A DNA stretch of 64,000 nucleotides from Pseudopyrenochaeta lycopersici. Lineage: Eukaryota > Ascomycota > Dothideomycetes > Pleosporales > Pseudopyrenochaetaceae. How positions within the stretch are numbered: position 1 is the stretch's first letter; every line of letters starts with the position of its first letter. The DNA is taken from the NCBI GenBank assembly GCA_003313425.1, contig NHZP01000025.1, positions 372,001 through 436,000 of the forward strand, written 5' to 3'. Positions 34,301 to 43,407 of this stretch are shown here, piece by piece. The position numbers and the translations under genes are program-made. Below the pieces are notes generated by a model that saw only the letters and a list, made by a program, of their open reading frames with translations, made no database searches and had not been told where the DNA came from.

Positions 34301-36188
34301 CGTGCTTGAGAGCCTCCTTCCTGATATGTCCCAATCTCGCATGCCAGACATCCATGGATGCTACAGCAATCTGAGGCGTCCGTGACCTCCTTGCTGTGGC
34401 GAAAGCTTTTGCTGCTTCTGCATGAGTCTTTGCTTTGAAGACGGCATGTTCGATATGTGGTTCAACCACTCGAAATGCGCCGTGTTTCGTTGCTTTGAAT
34501 GCATTCGACCCGTCTGAGTACTCCATCCAGCATGTTCTCGTGTTAAAGAAAAGCCCTTGCTTCTCAAGAGAATCCATGTTGATGAGATTCCAATGGAAAC
34601 CGGGTACATAGGCCACATTCTCGAGTTGAATGAGACTAGGGCCTGACGGAGTGTCGACGTGGACTGTGACATTTCCTATCCCTTCAATATGCGTGTCTGT
34701 GTCACCGAACCGTATGGTTTCGTCGTGCAATGGTTTATACGCGGCGAAACGAGATAGGTCATTACAGACATGTGTATCCGCACAATTATCGAGTCGGAAA
34801 TAGTCGTCATACTCGTCTTTTGCGGCTGTGCTGTACGCAAACCTTGATGTGGCAAACGATGCCCTTGACCCGGTTATTGCAGAGGTTGAGGTTAAGGCGA
34901 CGTTCTCCCCTGTTTCCTTTTCAGGTTGATTTTTAGAGGTATCAGCTGGCCAGAACTTTGGTAAGGCAATCCTATTTCTGAGGAAGTTCCTCTCGATCTT
35001 CGTTCGGAGACGCTTGCTTCCTTTAATTGCCCTGATGACTTTAGACTGGACTTGAACAATTGGTGTCCAGGCCGATGGTGCACATAATGGATTGAGATAT
35101 CGACAGTCTGCGTACTTATGGGGTAACCCACAAACGCAGTCGCGAAGAGTTGTAGGTGAATTGGTTACTGTTGGAGTAGAGTCGTCCCTTTGCCTTTTCC
35201 GCCTCGGCTGTAAATCTCCATCGTCCGAAGAGTCTAAATCATGACCGTGCTTTCTGCCTTGAAGGGTGGCGTGTGCAGCTCGCCCTCTCGCAATCTTTTC
35301 GCTTGGCGGTGCCATGGTCCTAAACTGCTTAATACAGAAGCTTATCGTGATTCTCTTGTCGGAAAGAGTCGGATTTAGCCTACGGTAGGACCGGAGGGTC
35401 TTGTTGATTTTGTTCTGTGCCTTCTGTACGATTGTGATATCGGCATCGTCGCCGGTCTCATCTGAGCTAGAATCACTTAGGTTGTCAATTGCCACAGATC
35501 CGGTGCTGGAATGGTTTGGATTGATCTCATTGAGAGCAGTGATGAATGCCCTAGAGATTATTGCCATTGCCTCTGCGGTCTCTTTGATAAGTGATGTGTC
35601 ACTTTCGACTTGTGCTTCTTTAGACTTCATGTAGTTATAGAACGGAGGATTGATGTCGCGAGAGGCTTCAATGAAGGCATCGCATATCTGCGACTCGCTC
35701 AGATTCTCGATCTTATACCGCTTCGCGTTGTTAACGAGAGCAGGCCATCGACTGAGCCACTTGTCGAGACTGGTGTTGCCATGACCCTTCTTAAGCTTCT
35801 CAAACTCGGCTCTGACGTTCTGTTTCTGGTCTTTTGCGGTCGGCTGAATGCTCTCAGCTAGCGCAATGAGTTTGCCTCGGACAGTGTGGATGCCGAGGTA
35901 GTGTTGTTTGAACTCCTGGCAGACGGTGATGTCAATGCGCTCGGAGACCTTATCATACTTCTTCCTCTCACTATCATAGATAGCTTGAAGGCTGTGGTAC
36001 TTCTGGATCGTGTCTTTGCTTGCTGAGTCTGGTGGTTTGGTGACAGTGAAGACCAAGTTTTCGATGCCTTCAGGGTCGCAGTAGTTCCAGACATCGTTTC
36101 GTACAGCAAGGTCCTCGATCGAGTTGATCCAGTCAGTCCAGTCGTTGCGTAAGTTAAGCATTGGAAGATTGTGATCCTTGATCGACAT
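31332..36188 (-). CDS. Copia gag-pol polyprotein, second identical copy
   Basis: The 1,618-residue product is identical to that of 25820-30676, with the same Gag, integrase, reverse transcriptase (LYVDDLLV) and RNase H motifs and no lesion. Two copies this alike imply recent transposition, gene conversion between the arms, or an assembly duplication. Confidence 0.95.
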   Translation of the reverse strand: MSIKDHNLPMLNLRNDWTDWINSIEDLAVRNDVWNYCDPEGIENLVFTVTKPPDSASKDTIQKYHSLQAIYDSERKKYDKVSERIDITVCQEFKQHYLGIHTVRGKLIALAESIQPTAKDQKQNVRAEFEKLKKGHGNTSLDKWLSRWPALVNNAKRYKIENLSESQICDAFIEASRDINPPFYNYMKSKEAQVESDTSLIKETAEAMAIISRAFITALNEINPNHSSTGSVAIDNLSDSSSDETGDDADITIVQKAQNKINKTLRSYRRLNPTLSDKRITISFCIKQFRTMAPPSEKIARGRAAHATLQGRKHGHDLDSSDDGDLQPRRKRQRDDSTPTVTNSPTTLRDCVCGLPHKYADCRYLNPLCAPSAWTPIVQVQSKVIRAIKGSKRLRTKIERNFLRNRIALPKFWPADTSKNQPEKETGENVALTSTSAITGSRASFATSRFAYSTAAKDEYDDYFRLDNCADTHVCNDLSRFAAYKPLHDETIRFGDTDTHIEGIGNVTVHVDTPSGPSLIQLENVAYVPGFHWNLINMDSLEKQGLFFNTRTCWMEYSDGSNAFKATKHGAFRVVEPHIEHAVFKAKTHAEAAKAFATARRSRTPQIAVASMDVWHARLGHIRKEALKHVPQAVEGVALGTRDFQRTSDLCPECQLGQAHQQISRIPIWRGTYPFEKVHLDLIHMEEAFNLDAWVVHFYCDHSAYHISFNIPNKTQEELVSVTQEFLALTNDSWGFTTRYIQSDGERGLGQTWKDLIIMKGITFNPSPPDTPDQNGPAERSGGGVIMAIARKLRIQSRLPHKLWPYLVAHATRLLNRIPVQRKRWQTPFEMVHGRKPNLAYLKIIGSLAYVLIKNKRDRPARAKLQEKAIKGWLVGLDATNVYKVWIPHLDRVIRSRDVQIDEKVMYDPQLITSLPESVHTLSIIINEIDLDETDAEPLPVMQDATVSNPDLVQYEVPSWFLPITQSQSTQTISNGTQSHADRLQPQLYPTPMSLESRQPSTTTQAFPRTGAGYHTVNSVQSHLTARQVQKQARRQAHALRLERAKLRQQIAHTFASARSIRTHQRDLMPPPDFWHQLKRHPEKEGFRRAADAEIKSLEEKKTFELVDYPEHKQVLPLKWVFTYKLNDAGYLIRHKARICVRGDLQHNITDDIYAATGAYRSFRILMALVCAFGLLCHQIDFKNAFVNADMDDEIYTTCPPGYGTPGKVWKLLKALYGLRKSPKLWFDELVSFLKGLGFNHCPDEPCILINNETGLILFLYVDDLLVIARQECIHQINQFKTAVNKKYGIKDLSEAISFLNIRILRDTRAKKLWICQDGYIDKICTKFGTDQSLRITTRPLISSYRPQPFEGQATIQQITEMQEKVGSILYAAVVSRPDISFAASQLSQFATNPSPEHLRCANRVLSYLQATKYYAIEFSGSVNHSTEVETGDDEVLQLSSDASFADDPETRKSTQGYLMKLFSGPIMWQSSKQKTVTTSTTEAELLSLSHTVRETIGLYRLFEQIEFNPENQPRILCDNQQTVGLIQKERPQLTSKLKHVDIHNLWLRQIHRDGKVAVQWVPTTDMPSDGFTKPLSTEKHIHFVRQLGLVDISSRIDPGYASEEDSPQAIQISSETE

Positions 36189-36436
36189 CTTGAAAAATTG
36201 TTGTGACGTCTTCTTTTATTGAAAAGGTGTGAACTCAGCCAATTTCTGAGTCTTCATTTTTGAATGCGTTGCGGGGTTGTTGTATTGCTTTTTCGCAACC
36301 CCTCTTTTCCGCACAATCGGCCGAAAGTCGTGTCGGCTCTGTGAGGAGAATCATTTTCGTGAGAAATGTGTAACTGCGACGAATTTTGTCGCTGACGATG
36401 CTGTGTAGCAGAGGAAGGGGCTACCGGGCTCATAAC

Positions 36437-36620
36437 TGTCGCACTGGACGTGCTAAAATGATGAGAAGTCAAAATAATTGATAATGAGCAGAAAAGTTGT
36501 ATTGTGTGTGTATTGTGTCTTGGTCTTATAAACCTGACCCCGCACGTCTGAGATTATATGGCAAGATTACTAATGCAGTTCTTCCTCAGGTTCCCTGAGA
36601 TGATGCCTTGGCCTGCGACA
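36437..36620 (-). repeat. 5' LTR of copia copy 2
   Basis: 184 bp, reverse complement of 25388-25571; the primer-binding site (minus strand) lies just inside at 36424-36436. Followed by ctata. Confidence 0.95.
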
Positions 36621-36794
36621 CTATACCTTCCCTAGAAAGTGGGGTAGTAACCAACTATATCTGTACACATAGTCTCACTCTTCACCAACTGCGCACATAG
36701 TTCGATAAGTGTAGCCTGTTAAAAATTTATTTAAAGACAGACGGCTAAAAATCCTATATTTCCCTCACTTCTCTCTCCGCTAGACGCTTGAACG

Positions 36795-37301
36795 ATGAGC
36801 CAGTATGAAAATATTGTCCCTACTAATAACCAGGACCAGATCCAGGGTCAGGAGTACCGCTGCAAGCAATGTTTGGTTGCTCGATTCTACCACTTGGAGT
36901 GGAATCATGTACCTTTAGAGGAAGCAAAAATTGAATCTATCCTACCACAACTTCTACCGTCTGGGAGTCGGTTCTACGCTTGCTTAAGAGATGCACCTAT
37001 TATGGCAACGGCAGATGGAAGCTCATATCAACATGATCAATTCTGGAAAGGAAACGAAGGACCGGCGCAATCACTGACTGTCCTCGTCGATACTGGAACC
37101 GCTGCACATGTAGATGGAGCGACCTGCAAGGCTACCTTTACTCTTGAGTTGGGCGGTCAGCACGCAACCTTAGGCCAATTCACACCGGGCGGACCATCTC
37201 CAGTATTCAATCGTGTCTTTGACATGCAGAAAAAACCTTTGGCGATACTTGGTAGGGTCTCTACATTTGGAGAGCTGTTAGTCACAACGAAATTAAGTTA
37301 A
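36795..37301 (+). CDS. Hypothetical protein, 168 aa
   Basis: A single-exon frame begins MSQYENIVPTNNQDQ and ends at a TAA. It contains a CxxC pair (YRCKQCLVARFY), a run LTVLVDTGTAAHVDGATC, and ELGGQHATLG...GRVSTFGELLVTT. The VDTGTA phrase loosely recalls an aspartic-protease active site, but nothing else supports that. It starts 174 bp outside copia copy 2, with a pyrimidine-rich leader (tttccctcacttctctctccgc) suitable for a fungal 5' UTR. I recognise no family, and whether it is expressed is unknown. Confidence 0.4.
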   Translation: MSQYENIVPTNNQDQIQGQEYRCKQCLVARFYHLEWNHVPLEEAKIESILPQLLPSGSRFYACLRDAPIMATADGSSYQHDQFWKGNEGPAQSLTVLVDTGTAAHVDGATCKATFTLELGGQHATLGQFTPGGPSPVFNRVFDMQKKPLAILGRVSTFGELLVTTKLS

Positions 37302-37696
37302 CTATGGATTCGAGGACGCTAAGCGCTAGCGCAAGAGCTCTCTGTACATGTGAGTCCAATTTATGCTACTCTAATCGAACGCAAAAATATCTTCTCCTAC
37401 TAACTATTCAGCGGTATTTTTTAGCTCATAGGCTAGGGAGGCCATCGGAAATATTATCAACAAGTGAAGGAAATAAAACAACTGCTCTTGTTCAACTGGA
37501 GCAAATTCTCTCAGCACGTGCATTTCCTTTCTGAGATGGTAAAATCTGGTGGCTCATTCAGGAGCTATGTGGTAGGAGGTGGCTATAGAATAGGATTAAA
37601 TCGATTTTTTTTTGAGGTAGTCGTAATTCAAACACTTCTCAAGCCTTCCGTGCCTCGTCCCCGCTACAAGGGCGCATCACATTACCCGACCGAAAA

Positions 37697-39004
37697 ATGC
37701 GTCTACTGCGGTGCAGCAAGGATGGCGTGTTCGGCGGTCCCATCAACTTCGCTGACGAAGACTCGATTCCTCCCTATGCTATCCTTTCCCACATGTGGGC
37801 GCAGGTGGATACTGAGGAAGTCATGTTTGATGACCTAGCGAGGGGGACTGGCGTGGCTAAACCGGGTCATGAGAAACTTCGTTTCTGCGGAGAACAGGCG
37901 CAACGGGATGGCCTACAGTACTTCTGGGCTGACGCATGCTGCATCGATAAGGGAAATAAGGCTGAGCTCGCCTTCGCGATCAGGTCCATGTTCCGCTGGT
38001 ACCGCAACGCAGCTCGATGCTACGTCTACTTGTCAGATGTCTCTTACTCCGCTATCCGCCCCAACGACGCGGTAATCTCGTCACAGTGGGAGTCAGCCTT
38101 CCGCCATAGCAGCGAGCTGCGCGAAAAGCTCCTAAAGATGGGTATAAAAAAGCTCTCTGAAGTCGCCCAGATTGCACTACCCGATGGCTCTCTTTCTACC
38201 CCACCCAGCAAGGCCACACTTTACCGCGTGCTTAAGGCGCAAGGCCTCACCTGTTATAGGTGTAAAAAGCGCCCAAAGCTCACGCGTGGGCGTGCTCTGG
38301 CGCGCCTGAGGTGGTGCCGCGCCTATCGCCATTTCCCATGGGGTCAGCGCACGCTTAAGTTCTCAGATGAGTGCTCAGTTCAGAAGGGCGCAGGCCACGA
38401 ACAGGAGTGGTGCTTTCGCTACAACGATGAGAGATGGAAGCCAAGGATGATAACTGAGGTTACAACTGGCAAGAAGCCTGCTCAGATGGTGTGGGCGTCG
38501 GTGTGGCTCGACGAACGCGGTCAGCCTCGGAGAAGTCCACTAGTTATTATGGAGCGTGATCCTAATGCTCCCTATGGTGGCTACTCTAGCCAAAATTACA
38601 TCCAAGCTTTAGAAGAGGGCCTTCTCCCTCACTGGCGAGCTTCTCAGCTCTTCATGCAAGATAACGCGCGCATCCATACGTCGGCAGAGTGAATGGATTT
38701 CCTTGCCCAACACCACATTACAACAGTCAACTGGTCAGCTTACTCACCCGACCTTAACCTAATTGAGCACCTTTGGTGGCACCTCAAGAAGCGCATGCAC
38801 AAATTCTACCCTCAGTATAACAATCTCAGCGTGGCCCACAAAGAGTGGGATAGCTTTTGCAAGGCTCTAAAAGAGTGCTGGCGTAGCATACCCAGGAGCC
38901 TTTATCAAGCGACTAATCCTCAGCATGCCGCGCCGTATAGCTGCTTGCAGAGCCGCGCGAGGCTGGCAAACAAAGTACTAATACGCGCGCGAACAAGCAA
39001 CTAA
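37697..39004 (+). pseudogene. HET domain fused in frame to a Tc1-type transposase
   Basis: The frame starts with a canonical HET N-terminus (MRLLRCSKDG, PYAILSHMW, YFWADACCIDKGNKAEL, MFRWYRNAARCYVYLSDVS) and reaches QWESAFRHS. There the expected KWFTRGWTLQ block is replaced by SELREKLLKMGIKKLSE and a Tc1/mariner transposase. The transposase shows FSDECSV, FMQDNARIHT and YSPDLNLIEHLW, giving the D...D34E triad. A TGA at 38690-38692 interrupts it between HTSAE and MDFLAQHH; the frame continues unchanged to 39004, and Trp would be expected there. The transposase lacks its N-terminal HTH region, and no terminal inverted repeats were found. The HET part most resembles the HNWD gene at 17132-21206. 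Probably a truncated insertion, possibly an expressed chimera of about 331 residues. Confidence 0.8.
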
Positions 39005-39207
39005 AAAAATTCGAATTATATTGATTTTTAGCTGAGTAATTGCAATAATTGTGAAGGTGGTGATTGTGGAGTTCGCGCACGGATCACACTGACGGCGGAA
39101 ACTTTCGACGTGTGACCGTATCAACGTGAGCAAGGACGGTCGATTAGCTTGCCTCAAGGCCACATCATTCTGTTCTGGAGCCGCTCATCGCGCAAACAAG
39201 AGGCGGA

Positions 39208-39906
39208 TTGAGGAGGAATGAGGCATCGACTAGGCGAGATCCGTCAGCTTTCGAACTGCGTGTGCCGCCTTCTGTCCCTCGCCTTCAGCCTCACCATCAA
39301 CTCCATGGTCAGACACTTGCTGAAGCCCTGCGACAGGTGAACGCCTCTGTGACCGTGTCGATTCCTACGGCTATACCAAGTGAGAATCCTGTGACTACCT
39401 GTGTATCGGTGTCGATCCCTGCACCTGCTCCTATACCTGCGATTACCTCTTCTCGTCCGTCTCCGCCTGTGGCTGTGGCTGTGTCTGTCACCATAGCTCC
39501 ACCTCCTTCCTGGCAACCTCCGTCGTTGGAAGAGTTCCTGGCCGACATCGAGCATCGAAGGTCTCAGCCTGTTTTATATGAGTGCAACGACATGATCTCA
39601 GCGACTAACTTTCTGGCTGAGACAGGGCAGGAGGAGGATCCCGCAGAGTTAGTTGAAGCACGGAATATGGCACTCGCCACACAAGGGCTTTTTGCTTCTT
39701 GTACTCCAACTATGGCATGGAACTATCACTTTGGAGATATGGAAGCTTTCTACATCGAGAGGTTTGCGCAAGTCGATGCTCAAAATGCGCCTGTTGAGTC
39801 TCAAGATGTACCTCCGCGTCGACCTAAGCGTGAGGCAGCAGTAACAGCTTCTGAGGCTTGGAAAGATCTCAGCCCACGTAAGAGAAAACGGCGTAATAGA
39901 AGATAA
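39208..39906 (+). CDS. Hypothetical protein frame with C-terminal NLS, start unclear
   Basis: A frame of about 230 codons has no in-frame ATG at its head; it is open from about 39150 and the nominal start is TTG. The first half is Val/Pro/Ser-rich (VTVSIPTAIPSEN, VAVAVSVTIAPPP). The second half looks globular (WQPPSLEEFLADIEHRRSQP, DPAELVEARNMALATQGLF, WNYHFGDMEAFYIERFA) and ends with the basic stretch SPRKRKRRNRR, a likely nuclear localisation signal. It lies 200 bp after the Tc1 fragment on the same strand and could be an exon of a spliced gene or a repeat-borne frame. No family recognised. Confidence 0.35.
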   Translation: MRRNEASTRRDPSAFELRVPPSVPRLQPHHQLHGQTLAEALRQVNASVTVSIPTAIPSENPVTTCVSVSIPAPAPIPAITSSRPSPPVAVAVSVTIAPPPSWQPPSLEEFLADIEHRRSQPVLYECNDMISATNFLAETGQEEDPAELVEARNMALATQGLFASCTPTMAWNYHFGDMEAFYIERFAQVDAQNAPVESQDVPPRRPKREAAVTASEAWKDLSPRKRKRRNRR

Positions 39907-40353
39907 GATCAATACGACAACGTTCACTTGAGCTACTAGAGACAGCGCAGTGCAGCTGCATTTGTTGTTTTGTAATTTATTTTCCCACTAGTAGAGATTA
40001 GGGCTAGCGCTGGGGACAAATCTCAGCAGCCTTGAAAGAGATGTCAGATGTAAAGCCCGATAGGGTGTTAGATGTCACGTGTCTGTCTCCAAGTTGCGAG
40101 ATCCTAGATGGTAGCACAAACTCTCGGGTGTAACCACTTGGCAGAGGGGCACACAAAAGCAGAAAACGGAGAGAACACAGAATCAATCAATCACGTTCAT
40201 CATCAAAATTCATCAAAGATCAAGCCAAATAGTCCTTGAATCTGACAAGAGACCACCTCTCACCCATCTTCCTCCTCCTTCCTCCTCCTTCCTAAGATAT
40301 AGGAAATTGAGGAGGATGAATTAAAACATTGATTGGATCACCATTGTCATATA
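39907..40353. other. No gene recognised
   Basis: Non-coding. It contains tagcgctggggacaaatct near 40006, shared with 4554-4572. Confidence 0.45.
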
Positions 40354-40989
40354 TTACATCGCCTGCCAGTCCTCCCTAATCATCCAGGCCTGTATTTCCT
40401 CTAGCATATTAATCACATCGGTATATATGAAAGCATCGTACTCCTCATCCTGCATGTTGTTCTTCCCCTGATTGAGACAACTGTCCAAGCATCTTCTGAC
40501 CACATCTCGGTAATTAGACCCCAAGTGTGCGGCAACATCATCGCACAACTTGTCAGCAGCGAACCATCGAGCCTGATCATCGACGCTCCATTTCTCGTCG
40601 TGGTGGTCGGCCTCATCTCCTGAGATATCTTCTACATCATCTGGTTTTCTGGGACTTACGATGTCTGCCAATGGCTCTTGAAATCCAATTTCGATGAGCA
40701 TGATCGCGAGCTCGAAGAGGCTTCGACGGAAAATGAATTCTTCAGATACAGGCTGCTTGCCCTTCCCCTCATTGGTATCTCCCTGCTCATACCCTAGCTT
40801 CGGCTTCCCTTTGATACAGACATTCAAATGTGGCCCACGAAAGCTCTCTTCGGCCTCGATTCGGTCCTGCGGTTTGCCAAAGAACATAATGTTACTACTA
40901 TTCCAGTTTCCATACAACAAGGGCGTTCTCTGAAACTGCAACATTGCTGAAGCAAGCTGCTTAGCGAGTTCAACGCGCTCGTGTGGCAT
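40354..40989 (-). pseudogene. DUF7580-like C-terminal fragment
   Basis: The 211-codon minus frame reads MPHERVELAKQLASAMLQFQ, TPLLYGNWNSSNIMFFG, FRRSLFELAIMLIEIGFQEP, a DDVEDISGDEADHHDE acidic loop, and NYRDVVRRCLDSCLNQG near the end. This order matches the second half of the fungal DUF7580 domain, a kinase-like module often found behind HeLo/prion-type N-termini in incompatibility-related proteins. Those N-terminal regions are absent, and the sequence upstream of 41000 does not read as protein. I treat it as a 5'-truncated relic, although the ATG at 40989 could start a short protein. An AG acceptor-like site (ttcttcacag) lies just upstream. Confidence 0.55.
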
Positions 40990-41858
40990 GGATTCGGTGT
41001 TGCGCCCTGTGAAGAACGTTCGAAGGACTCGTCACCGGCCAGGAAGAGTGTGAAGAATCATTAGTTGCGCGGGCGATTAACGGGGTATTCGTCTTTGCGG
41101 GTTGTCGTGGCCGCTTGCGGGCGGCTTGCGAGTGGGTCGGTTACAAGTTCATGGATTTATGTGAAGAATCGTGCATAAGATGACATAACTTTGAGCAGCC
41201 AGCACGCACTATACTGTCTGCAGTCTTAGAAGCCGACATTCATCGGCAATGCTATACCGAACATCCTGACGGATGTCGCTATCCTTTGTATGCCTTTTAG
41301 GCCGGTCTGGAAGTTGCATGCCACCATCGCCCAGAGGATGTCTATTTGCTTCATATTCTTGCTAGGTAGCTTGTAAGTTTGACGCTACTGCTACGGTGAG
41401 CTCTTACTGTCCTTAGCGTTCATGAGTCCCCCTTGTATCATGTCTCGGAACCCTCTCCCCGGATATCGCTCTTACCGGGTTAGGCTCTCGTAATTATCCC
41501 CAAATCTTGTGCCAGTAGCCGCGGTAGGACATGAACCATTCAGAGACTTATTTTCAGGGTCCAGGCAACCCTTACATGAGTCGGGCAAAAGTCAAACAAG
41601 CGGCATTACTCCTAATTGGCACAACGATATCCCGCTGTCCTGGTTCCGTGGAGCACACAGGTGGAGACCCTGCTTCACTCAGCGCGGGGAACATCGGCTG
41701 GCGTAGAAGCTTAACTTTACGCATTGACTCGTTGTGATATCAGCACACCCATGCCAAAAGCACATTCTATTTAAAAACAATGAATCAGCATCCATCAATA
41801 GAGTACCGACCGCAAGATTATCGTCCCCATTCTTGGTGCGCAGCTGTCGCTGTAAATC
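40990..41858. other. No gene recognised
   Basis: No supported frame. The last part is presumably the promoter and leader of the rhodopsin-like gene. Confidence 0.5.
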
Positions 41859-43192
41859 ATGGATACCAACCATCAAGCACATGAAAGCCAAAGCACCCGG
41901 TTAACTATCGCCCTGGTGATAACCATAGTGATCACATTCATCACTTTTGTTCTTCGTTTATATACTCGTGTCTGTCTACTTCGCAGCACAGGCGCAGAAG
42001 ATTACTGCATTGGAATTGCGATGGTATGTCTCGTTATCCTTGTAGCGCTACGTTTGCACCTAGCATTAATCCTCTAATGTCAGATATTTGCAATCGCAAA
42101 CACTAGCATTTCGGTTGCGCGTACGTCCTCCTTGCCGCTTTGAAATTACTTAGTACCTAATACACTATTAAGAGGCCAAAATTGCACTGGGGAAACATAT
42201 CTGGGCAATTAAACCCGAGGATCTTATGACAAATGCTAAAGTTAGTGCTCCTATATTATATGAATCCGGGTACTTCTCTAATGCTAGCAGCTGTTGTACG
42301 CCGTTATTCAAGTCTACGCCCTTGGTGTAATGCTTACCAAGCTATCTTTTCTTTTGCAATATTCCCGAATCTTTCGGAACGGCCGCATTCGAATCTGGTG
42401 GGGATTCGTTGGTGCTATTGTCATTATCCAAGCCGTCCTAGGGTGTGTTGCTACAATATTCTCTTGCAGTCCTATCGAGTTCTTTTGGGACTGGTCTATT
42501 CCAGGAGGCAAGTGCCTACCTCAAAAGCCGGTGTATTTTGCTACTGCGTCTCTTAATCTGGTAACCGATTTAGCTATTTTTGCAAGCCCAATACCGCTAG
42601 TCGCGAGACTGCATTTACCGAGGAAGCAAAAGTGGAGCGTAGCGGCAGTATTTTTACTAGGTTCTTGGTAAGTGAATCTTCTAACTTTCCTTCAAGCTCT
42701 TTTACACAGCTAATGCTTATTCAATGCTAACTTAACAGCACATGCATTATCGCCGTCGTCAAAATAACCACGTTCTCCAATGGCCTTCACACAAAGGACC
42801 CAACTTGGGATTTTGTCAACATTAACCTGTGGTCCACTATCGAATTGGATGTAGGCATCATTTGCGCATGCCTCACCTCCTTTAAACCTCTAATTGTGCG
42901 TTACTTTCCGCGAGCTCTCTTTAGCAGCGTGTCTGGATCGTTCATTCTCAGTGTTGTCAAGACTCAGCATTCCACGACTACACATACGAATAAGAAGTGG
43001 GGGAAAGGTCTGTCGCAGATGGACGCGGTTTCGACCATGCCGGTCGGCAATTCGGACGAAATCCCCTTAGCTAATTCAAAGGGATCATGGAGCGCAAGAG
43101 GAGCTGGCGAAGTCTCGGGCGCTCCTGTGTCAGCCTCCACCTCTTACTGTGAGGAGCGTCAGGGCAGCAGTGATCGGAATGGTCTGGTCTGA
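41859..43192 (+). CDS. Fungal rhodopsin-like (PTH11-related) membrane protein
   Basis: Five exons join in frame: 41859-42023, 42084-42120, 42173-42240, 42291-42667 and 42739-43192. Introns are 49-71 nt with GT-AG ends, and the joined 1,101 nt encode 366 residues. Helices follow the fungal integral-membrane rhodopsin-domain family (PF20684): LTIALVITIVITFITFVLRLYTRV, AEDYCIGIAM (the DD/EDY landmark), VAQAKIALGKHIWAI, VYALGVMLTKLSFLLQYSRIF, WWGFVGAIVIIQAVLGCVA, a CSPIEFFW...GKCLP Cys loop, ATASLNLVTDLAIFASPIP, and TIELDVGIICACLTSFKPLI. The Ser-rich tail is cytoplasmic. Relatives include PTH11-like receptors; ligand unknown. The gene looks intact. A broken paralogue lies at 45157-45735. Confidence 0.85.
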
Positions 43193-43245
43193 GGATATCC
43201 CGAGACCGTAGTCTAGATTGGTCTTACCATCCTTACTGGTCTAGA

Positions 43246-43407
43246 TGTCGCAGGCTAGGCATTACCATAGAAGCCCACAGGTGCAATCTGCGGTAGTAAT
43301 CTTGCTTTGCTCTTCCTGTAGATAAACTAGGCTAGGCTGCTTAGCAGAACTAGCAAAACAGCTACACAGCTTGTTGTTAACCTATCCTAACAATTACTAG
43401 TGTTACA
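43246..43407 (+). repeat. Solo LTR-like sequence related to the copia LTR
   Basis: Starts tgtcgcaggctaggcatta and shares agtaatcttgc internally, as well as an agtgttaca end (agtgcgaca in the copia LTR). It is 162 bp, near the 184 bp of the full LTR. It has no internal coding region beside it and no clear target duplication. Likely a decayed solo LTR of a related family. Confidence 0.5.

Larger units (their letters stand above)
31134..36620 (-). mobile_element. Ty1/copia retrotransposon, copy 2, full length, inverted
   Basis: 5,487 bp with the same LTR lengths, primer-binding site, frame length and polypurine tract as copy 1, on the opposite strand. The encoded proteins are identical. The outer flank is ctata. 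With copy 1 it forms an 11.2-kb palindrome interrupted by 259 bp. Confidence 0.96.

Noticed and set aside
25388..36620. Perfect palindrome as a pure assembly artefact
   Set aside because: A simple artefact would not create four flanks that pair as two valid 5-bp target duplications after inversion; long-read confirmation is still advisable.
36795..37301. Aspartic protease call from VDTGTA
   Set aside because: Surrounding sequence lacks the hydrophobic strand and second motif of retropepsins.
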